7,059 nucleotides of DNA, from positions 1-7,059 of the forward strand of contig JAULUH010000008.1 in the NCBI GenBank assembly GCA_032111745.1. Reading direction: 5' to 3'. A program made the translations under genes and the position numbers. The DNA is from JAULUH01 sp032111745 (GTDB taxonomy: Bacteria; Chloroflexota; Anaerolineae; JAAEKA01). Shown here in pieces: positions 1-6,300 of the stretch (position 1 is the stretch's first letter; each line of letters starts with the position of its first letter). The notes below the pieces were generated by a model. That model made no database searches and was not told where the DNA came from. It saw only the letters and a list, made by a program, of their open reading frames with translations.

Positions 1-1
1 A

Positions 2-442
2 CCCATCGGCCAGTTCCACATCCTGCATGAGGTAGGCCACGCCATGGAGGTCGTCGAGCTGCGCAAGGCCTGGGAGGCCTACAACGCGGCCAACGACAAG
101 TTCAACGCCGCGGTGGCGAAATTCAATCAGGCCTCCCCAGCCGAGCAGGAGAAGACGAAGAAAAGCGTGGAAGCGCTGGGCGAGGCTGAGGCAGCGGCCA
201 AAGCGGCGATGGAGGCGGCTACAGGCCGGTCCCTCAAGGACTTTGCTGCCAAGACTGCGGACAAACCGGCTTTGACGGACTACTCGAAGACTGGCTCCAT
301 GGAGGCTTTTGCCGAGGCCTTTGCCCTGTTCAAAGCGAATCCGGAAGGGCTGAAAAAGAGCAATCCCGATCTCTACGATTGGTTTGTGCAGGAGGCTCAC
401 CTGGCGCCACCTCCGCCCAAGAAGAAGGCGAAGAAGAAATAG
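2..442 (+). CDS. C-terminal part of a lethal-factor-like zinc metallopeptidase (5' end outside window)
   Basis: The frame is open from base 2 to TAG at 440-442, so 146 C-terminal residues are visible and the gene starts upstream. The ATG at 44 is not the real start, because it lies just after the HEVGH zinc motif (codons at 26-40) in the same frame. HExxH gives two zinc-binding His and the catalytic Glu. After a ~70-residue Ala/Lys/Glu-rich helical stretch comes M-E-A-F-A-E-A-F (codons from 299), then ANPEGLKKSNPDLYDWF. This matches the C-terminal signature of anthrax lethal factor-like gluzincins, where the Glu two residues before the FAEAF stretch is the third zinc ligand. A Tyr (codon 281-283) lies 7 residues before that Glu (302-304), the spacing of Tyr728 and Glu735 in lethal factor. 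The protein ends in a PPPPKKKAKKK tail. The family call rests on motifs only; substrate is unknown. Its position just before two putative effectors suggests a secreted or injected protease, which is inference. Confidence 0.85.
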   Translation, partial: PIGQFHILHEVGHAMEVVELRKAWEAYNAANDKFNAAVAKFNQASPAEQEKTKKSVEALGEAEAAAKAAMEAATGRSLKDFAAKTADKPALTDYSKTGSMEAFAEAFALFKANPEGLKKSNPDLYDWFVQEAHLAPPPPKKKAKKK

Positions 443-455
443 CGTCTCCTGCTGC

Positions 456-459
456 GGAG
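456..459 (+). promoter_or_regulatory. Shine-Dalgarno site of the caspase-like gene
   Basis: GGAG lies 6 bases before the ATG at 466, inside the 23-base gap after the preceding stop codon. It is the only convincing ribosome binding site in the window and it fixes the start at 466 rather than at TTG 379, which would overlap the metallopeptidase gene by 64 bases. Confidence 0.6.
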
Positions 460-465
460 CTACCC

Positions 466-1629
466 ATGTTCGAGAGACAACACCAGCGCGCTTCTCCTTC
501 GTCCATCGGCCCACCTGCCATCCGTGCCGCCGCCCAGCCGGCCGGCCTTCGCCAGCCCGCCTGGAGCGCAGCCCTGCCGGCAACCCCGCGCATCTTGCAG
601 CGCGCCCCCGCCACGGCCAACGCGCCGGCCGCCAGCCAGCCCGCTGTCTGCCCTGGCATGACCCTGGACGACGCCAAGCGGGAGGTAGAATCCTCTGCCC
701 TCGTAGCCTCCGTGCTGATTAACTCCGATAGCTTCATTCCCCAGCTCTATCTCGACCTGAAGCGCGCCCGCACCTGTTTTTCCCAGTTCGACGAGGCCGC
801 TTTCATGGCCCTGGTGCCGCCAGACCCGCTCTACAGCGATGGCATGCGCAAGAAGGTCGCCAGCGGTTATCCCGCAACCATCGCCAGGGACGACCGCAAG
901 CTGGTCTGGCGCGAGAGCCAGAAGCCCTTTGCCGGCTACGACGTCGGCGGCTTCGATCCCTCCAGTCGCTTCACCACCTCCGGGCGGCTCAAACAGCTTG
1001 GCTATACCCCGACACCCTCGCACACCGGCTCCAAGGAGACGGCCGAGGATCCCAATCGCGCGCAGAAGTCCTTCGCCGAGGCCGACATCCTGGTCTTCTC
1101 CGGCCACCAGTACGCCCAGTACAAGGTGCCGGGCCTATGGGCCGACGATACTGCCACGACCGCCTACGACGCCCGTACCCTCAGCGGGCCGCTCAACAAC
1201 GTGAAGCTGATCATCAGTACCAGCTGCGCTACCATCTGCCGCGATCCCGCCATCATCTGGCAAAGCCTCTTCCCCAAAGCTGTCTTCCTCGGCTACAAGA
1301 AGTCGGCTCCCCTCAACGGTGGAGCCATGGCTGCCTCCTTTGCCGCCAAGCTGCCCAAGGACCTGCTCCTGGAGGCTGGCGCCGGCGGCGTACAGTCTGC
1401 TGTGCAGGCCTGGAAGGCCGCCATCCAGGGCAACCACGCCGGAGACTCCGCCACCCAGGCGGGCTGGATGGATATCCCAGCTAACCAGGTGCAGTACTGG
1501 ACCGGCAAACAGTTCGTCCAAGTCGTCGCCGACTCGGACCAGAACGCCTGCAAGGAGAAGGGCGACTACTCGGACATCAACCCCGACCCTGGTACCTGGC
1601 GCCAGCCGTCTGCCAGCCCGGTACCCTAG
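466..1629 (+). CDS. Putative caspase/CHAT-like cysteine peptidase with proline-rich N-terminal region
   Basis: This encodes 387 residues, with a GGAG site 6 bases before the ATG and TAG at 1627-1629. Residues 1-62 are rich in Pro, Ala, Gln and Arg and look disordered; they contain PAWSA at 31-35 followed by ALPATPRILQRA. Residues ~65-205 are a mixed domain I do not recognise. Residues 205-300 have the layout of the caspase-like fold: a hydrophobic strand ending in FSGHQ (H214), then a strand VKLIISTSC (C254) followed by an Ala/Thr turn. This parallels the His and Cys boxes of CHAT and C25/caspase peptidases ('HGH' and 'LSAC'). Another strand-helix unit (AVFLGY, then GGAMAASFAAKL) follows. A peptidase role is therefore likely but unproven. 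No signal peptide or membrane segment is seen. It lies 23 bases after a metallopeptidase gene and 14 before a gene with a similar N-terminus, so the three are probably co-transcribed. An inactive caspase-like domain is the main alternative. Confidence 0.82.
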   Translation: MFERQHQRASPSSIGPPAIRAAAQPAGLRQPAWSAALPATPRILQRAPATANAPAASQPAVCPGMTLDDAKREVESSALVASVLINSDSFIPQLYLDLKRARTCFSQFDEAAFMALVPPDPLYSDGMRKKVASGYPATIARDDRKLVWRESQKPFAGYDVGGFDPSSRFTTSGRLKQLGYTPTPSHTGSKETAEDPNRAQKSFAEADILVFSGHQYAQYKVPGLWADDTATTAYDARTLSGPLNNVKLIISTSCATICRDPAIIWQSLFPKAVFLGYKKSAPLNGGAMAASFAAKLPKDLLLEAGAGGVQSAVQAWKAAIQGNHAGDSATQAGWMDIPANQVQYWTGKQFVQVVADSDQNACKEKGDYSDINPDPGTWRQPSASPVP

Positions 1630-1643
1630 CGCGTTCCCAGCTT

Positions 1644-3305
1644 ATGATCCAGCGCAAGCCAGCTGCACCGCAGCCTGCCCAGGCCCCTCAGCGCTCCACA
1701 CCCGCCTCAGCGCCAGCCGGAGGTGCCTCCACGCGGCTGCCGGCCTGGTCCGCGGTCCGGCCTGGGCTGCTACGGGTGCTGCCCGCCTCGGATCCGGCTG
1801 AGCAACAGGCCCGCCAGGTCGCCACAGAGGTGACCAGCGGCTCCGGCCTCGCGCGCTTCCAACCCGCCAGCGCGGCGGCCGTTGCGCTGGCCCGGGACGA
1901 GAAGCCGCCCGAGCCCCAGAGTGGCACGAAGCCAGCAGCTCCCGCCAAGGAGCCCGAGGTGGGCTTTGGCTCGCCTGCCGTGCCCTGGCTGATCCTCAAG
2001 CCCCTGGTACTCAAGTTCCCCTCCCGCTGGAAGGCCGCCGCCGAGCTGTCGGCTGGCAAGCTGGGCAAGGAGGACCAGGAGCTGTACTACAACACTACCG
2101 TGGCCCTGCACAACCTGCTCTACGCCGGCATGATCACCCAGATGTCGGCCTACAAGCCCGACTGGAGCAAGGCTCTGGAGACCGCCGAGGGCCTCTCCGG
2201 CGTCACCAGCACCTACTTGAAGCTCGGCTCCTTCGCCATTCAGAAGGATATCGAGAAATACCTGGGCGAGGATGCCGTGCCCATCTACAAGGAGAACCTG
2301 GGCTGGCTCATCCTCTACGGCCTCTTCCTGCAAGGTGGCCTGGTCGGCCTGAACGCCGCCCTGGAGAAGGACCTGGACTTCACCACCCTGGTCACGCCCG
2401 CCGTGAAGAAGTGGACCGAGGCCCCGGCCGGCTTCGGCCGCCCCTTCCAGCTCGGCAATACGCTCGACCCCCGCTGGAGCCAGTATCCCTTCTGGACCTC
2501 CCCCAGTGGCTTCGAGTCCGGAATCACCGGCTTCGAGGACCCCACCAAGCCCTACACCTTCAAGATGAAGCTGGGCGTCAACGTGGCCTCCCTGGCCGAC
2601 CTCTACCCGGAGAAAGAGGAGGACAAGAAGAAGTACAAGGGTTTTGAGCTCTACCCCTACTTCAGCCTGAGCCATGCCTGGTCCAAGGAGGGCGGCCCGC
2701 CCCCCGAGTTCAAGAACGTCTGGCTGGCCGGCCTGTTCTTCGGCGGCGAGGGCATCTACACCCTGGTCGAGGGGGGGCAGAAGCAGAAGGCCGACGAGAC
2801 CGTGGCCGAGACCTACCTGCGCAGCGGTCTGGTGCTGCGCAACCTGGGCGCCCTCTCCCTGGGCCAGTTCACCCAGGAGTACAGCCTCACCCCAGGTGGC
2901 GACCTGCGCACCCGTCTCAACGCCGCCGCTTCCGTTCGCATCGTCGACAACAAGACCTGGCAGTCCTCCTTCGGGCTCGGCGTCGGCGGCCTCTTGCCCG
3001 GCGCGGGGAAGCCCGGATCCGTCGACCTCGGCGGCGACCTCTCCCTCTACCACAAGACCTACCGGCCGGGCACCACCGAGCCCTTCAAGACCGGGGCCTC
3101 CCTGGGCACCACCTGGCGCGGGCAGGAGCCCTTCGACCCCCAGCAGGGCCGGCTGTTCAGCGTCGGCGGCAAGCTCAGCGTGCTGGACCTCTTGATCTTC
3201 TCGGCCGAGTATCATCGCATCCAGCAGGAGGGGCCTACCTCGGGCCAGCCCACCCAGGACTTCCGTTTCATGCTCTTCCCCGGGCCCGGCATCTTCCGCT
3301 GGTAG
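1644..3305 (+). CDS. Proline-rich N-terminus plus beta-barrel-like C-terminal domain; eCIS-associated-like protein of unknown function
   Basis: This encodes 553 residues. The ATG at 1644 lies 14 bases after the previous stop with no clear Shine-Dalgarno site, so translation may be coupled. Residues 1-105 are low-complexity and begin MIQRK; PAWSA is at 33-37, and DPAEQQARQVATEV at 50-63 resembles the 'DPxExEADRVAExV' segment of DUF4157/eCIS-associated proteins. Residues ~110-255 are mainly helical (for example LYYNTTVALHNLLYAGM, then a hydrophobic helix near 220-240). From ~300 to the end the sequence is a series of amphipathic strand-turn-strand units rich in Gly, Tyr, Phe and Leu (YTFKMKLGVNVA, FELYPYFSLSHAW, SFGLGVGGLLPG, DLGGDLSLYHKTY, FKTGASLGTTWRG, LFSVGGKLSV), ending in FRW. 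That is the texture of a membrane beta-barrel, and the aromatic last residue fits one, but there is no signal peptide, so it would need another route. I do not recognise the family; a pore-forming or shell-like effector is possible, and function is unknown. Confidence 0.82.
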   Translation: MIQRKPAAPQPAQAPQRSTPASAPAGGASTRLPAWSAVRPGLLRVLPASDPAEQQARQVATEVTSGSGLARFQPASAAAVALARDEKPPEPQSGTKPAAPAKEPEVGFGSPAVPWLILKPLVLKFPSRWKAAAELSAGKLGKEDQELYYNTTVALHNLLYAGMITQMSAYKPDWSKALETAEGLSGVTSTYLKLGSFAIQKDIEKYLGEDAVPIYKENLGWLILYGLFLQGGLVGLNAALEKDLDFTTLVTPAVKKWTEAPAGFGRPFQLGNTLDPRWSQYPFWTSPSGFESGITGFEDPTKPYTFKMKLGVNVASLADLYPEKEEDKKKYKGFELYPYFSLSHAWSKEGGPPPEFKNVWLAGLFFGGEGIYTLVEGGQKQKADETVAETYLRSGLVLRNLGALSLGQFTQEYSLTPGGDLRTRLNAAASVRIVDNKTWQSSFGLGVGGLLPGAGKPGSVDLGGDLSLYHKTYRPGTTEPFKTGASLGTTWRGQEPFDPQQGRLFSVGGKLSVLDLLIFSAEYHRIQQEGPTSGQPTQDFRFMLFPGPGIFRW

Positions 3306-3327
3306 CACCATCCGGTTGTCACGTCCC

Positions 3328-6300
3328 ATGTATCTCGACCACCTCACCCCTATCCAATCCCATGTCGGCTACGGCCAGCTGGGCCTGCGTGGCAGCCTGG
3401 GCTACGAGGGCAAGCCGGTGCTGGTCCAGCGCCGGCCCTACGCCCACGCCCTCAGCACCCATCCCCCCGCCCGCCTGCTCTACCACCTGGACGGGCGCTA
3501 CGGTGCCTTCCGCTGCCAGGTGGCGCTGAACGACGACGTGGCCCCCGGCGTCTCCTCCGCCGACTTCCTGGTGCTGGCCGATGGCCAGCAGGTGGCCCTG
3601 GCCGCCCACGTGCGGTCCGGCGAGCCGCCCCGGGACCTGGAGGCCAGAGTCTCCGGCGCCCAGCTGCTGGAGCTGGTGGTCCGCACCAGCCGCTGGGACT
3701 TCTGTCACGCCGTCTGGCTCGATCCGCAGCTGGAGGAAGGCCCTCCGCCACAGCCTGCCACCACCCTGGCCGATTGCCTTGGCCGGGCCGATATCCTGCT
3801 GCCGGCCCGTCCCCTGCGCGCCGCGCGCTGTATCGCCACCGTGGCCTCCGCCGGCTTCGAGAAGCTGCTGGATGACATGCTGGGCTCCCTCTATGCCCAC
3901 GGTGGCTGCCAGGACGCCCTGGTGGTGGTGTTTGTCCTCGGCGACAGCCCTGCCAGCGAGCGCGTGGCGGCCAAATACCACGCCACCGTCGTGCCCTGTC
4001 GCCCCCACGCCCGGGTCAACGCCATGAGCAAGGCCATTCTCTACTCCGTGGCCCACGTGGTCGACGCCCGGCACTACCTCTGCCTCGACGCCGACATGCT
4101 GGTCCTTGGTGACCTGCAGCCGGTATTCGCTGCCCTGGACGCCTGTCCCGAGGGCGCCATCCTGGCCTGCCGCGAGGGCAACGGCCATGGCCTCCACCAT
4201 GTGGGTCACGCCCTCAACACGGTCTACGGCGGCCGCGATGCCGACCTGGACCGGCTCCTCGGCCCCGGCCAGGTCGACGGCGAGGCCGCCTACCCCCTGG
4301 TGGTCAACGACGGGCTCTTCGCCGGCAGCCGCACTGCCCTATTGGCCCTCGACAGCGCCATCCGGGCCATGCCCGGGGCCGCGGCCTGGGCCGACGAGCG
4401 CCGCGATATCTGGTGGCGCAACCAGTTCATCTTCAACCTGGCCCTGGCCCACCTGCGCTGCGGCGTGGAGCTGGACCCGGCCTACAACGTCCAGCTCCAT
4501 GTGCAGGATGTGCAGCTGCACGACTCCGGCGGCCAGCTGGCCGCCGAGTGGCGCGGCCGGCCCGTGAAGGTCCTCCACTTCAGCGGCGTGGGCAAGCGCA
4601 AGTACCCCCAGTGGAAGGGCCTCTACGCCCGGGTCGCCCAGCCCCTGGCCGCGCCGGGCCACGGTGACGGCTACGCCGCCTTCCTGGCCGCGCTGCGTCC
4701 CTGGCTGGCCCGCCATGGCCTGCCGGCCCTGGCCTGGTCCTTCTACGGCACCGTGGACGGCCGCTCCGCCCGCGTGGCCGACCCCGCCACCTTTCCCCTC
4801 TTTGCCCTGCTGCACTACCTGCTGCGCGCCAACGGTTGTGCACGCGTTCTGGAAACGGGCACCGCCCGTGGGGTCTCCGCGGCCTGCATCGCCTCCGCCG
4901 TCGCCCACCGCCCGGGTGCGGCCGTGGTCACCCTCGACCCCGCCACCTACCCCGAGCGGGCCGGCCTGTGGGCCTCCCTGCCCCCTCCCATGCAGGCCTG
5001 CCTGCAGGCCCGCCCCACCGACTCCCTGGCTGGCATGGCCGCTGCCCTGGCCACCGGCGAGCGCTACGACGCCACCCTCCTCGACTCCCTCCACACCGCC
5101 GACCACGTCTGGGCCGAGTTCCAGTGGGCCACCCAGCTGGTCGTGCCGGGCGGCCTCATCCTCATCCACGACGCCATCTACCCCCACGGCACCGTCGACC
5201 AGGCCCTGCGCCGCATCGAAGCCGCCGGCTACAACGTCGTCCGCCTCTGGACCGCCGAAACCGCCACGCCCGAGGACGATCACCTCGGCCTGGCCCTGAT
5301 CGAAAACCGCCCCCGCGCTGAGCCGGCGGCAGGCCATGCCGGCGAGCACCCCGCCCGCGCCCAGTCCCCCGCCGAGCCGCCACCCGCGGCTGCCGCGCCC
5401 GCCAGCCCGTCACCCAGTCCCATGTCGCACACTTCGGCCTCCCCCGCCCCCGACCAGCTGAAGCCTCCCCTTCGCGCCCCAGAGGCGCAGCCTCCCCTTC
5501 GCGCCCTTCGCGCTTCGCGCCTTCGCGCCCCTTCGTGCCATCGTGGTCCAAACGCCGCCGCCCCTTCGTGCCATCGTGGTCCAAACGCCGCCACCCCCGC
5601 CCCCTCGGAGCCTCAGCCCCAGGATCCACCTGCCAAGCCTCCCCTTCGTGCCCTTCGCGCTTCGCGCCTTCGCGCCCCTTCGTGCCATCGTGGTCCAAAC
5701 GCCCCCGCCCCTTCGTGCCATCGTGGTCCAAACGCCCCCGCCCCTTCGTGCCATCGTGGTCCAAACGCCCCCGCCCCAAACGCCCGTGCCCCCGACCAGG
5801 CCACCACCCCTGATGCCTCGCCCCTGGTCTCCTGCATCATGCCCACCCGCGGCCGTCCCGACTACGTGCTCCAGTCCCTGCGCTACTTCCAGCGCCAGGA
5901 CTACCCGGCCCTTGAGCTGATCGTCGTCGGCGACGACACCGAGGACCTGGCCCACCTCCTGGCCGATGACCCCCGCGTGCGCTACGTTCCGGTGCCTCCC
6001 GGCCTCAGCATTGGCGCCAAGCGCAACCGCGCCTGCGAGCTCGCCACTGGTGCCATCATCGCCCAGTGGGACGACGACGACTGGTACCACCCCCACCGGC
6101 TCAGTGCCCAGGTGGCCCCCCTGCTGGCCGGCACCGCCGACCTCACCGGCCTGGAAGCCGGCGTCTTCTTCGAGTTGGACCGCTGGGCCTTCTGGCGCTG
6201 CACGCCCGCCTTGCACCGCCGCCTCTTCGTGGGCGACGTGCACGGCGGCACCCTGGTCTTCTGGCGCCGCGTCTGGGCCGACCTGGGCCGCTACCCCGAC

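Larger units (their letters stand above)
5464..5790 (+). repeat. Repeat-rich in-frame linker between the methyltransferase and the first GT2 domain
   Basis: This stretch is made of variants of CCTCCCCTTCGCGCC, short TTCGCGC units and a 33-base unit containing CTTCGTGCCATCGTGGTCC. It codes for a Pro/Ala/Arg-rich, almost certainly disordered linker. Its codons (CGT, GGT, CCA, TCG, CAT) differ from the C-ending codons of the flanking domains, so the DNA repeat seems to dictate the protein rather than the reverse. On the opposite strand the units read as GGACCACGATGGCACGAAGG with GCGCGAAGG runs, the style of dispersed intergenic repeats. That assignment is from memory and not checked. Confidence 0.85.

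Noticed and set aside
379..465. Upstream TTG start for the caspase-like gene
   Set aside because: It would overlap the metallopeptidase gene by 64 bases and has no ribosome site, while the ATG at 466 has GGAG at good spacing.
3306..3327. Promoter or terminator in the gap before the modular glycosyltransferase gene
   Set aside because: The gap is 22 bases with no inverted repeat, T-run or -10/-35-like pair that I can support.
3316..3330. TTG at 3316 as start of the modular protein
   Set aside because: The NPCBM pattern begins at YLDHL directly after the ATG at 3328, and the TTG adds only four residues with no better ribosome site.
1770..3347. Long minus-strand frame (525 codons) opposite the beta-barrel-like gene
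   Set aside because: It is the usual open antisense frame of a G+C-rich gene; its product is Gly/Ala/Glu-rich without recognisable motifs, whereas the + strand frame has structured strands and a conserved-looking leader.
4339..5349. Minus-strand frame (336 codons) opposite the GT8 and methyltransferase domains
   Set aside because: The + strand carries recognisable catalytic motifs throughout; the antisense product has none.
5528..5769. CRISPR array (29-base repeats)
   Set aside because: The joiners between repeats are only 4 bases and are not unique spacers, and the units are translated in frame within a large gene.
5543..5920. Alternative + strand small genes within the repeat linker
   Set aside because: They are open only because the repeat period is a multiple of three; they have no ribosome site or recognisable protein.
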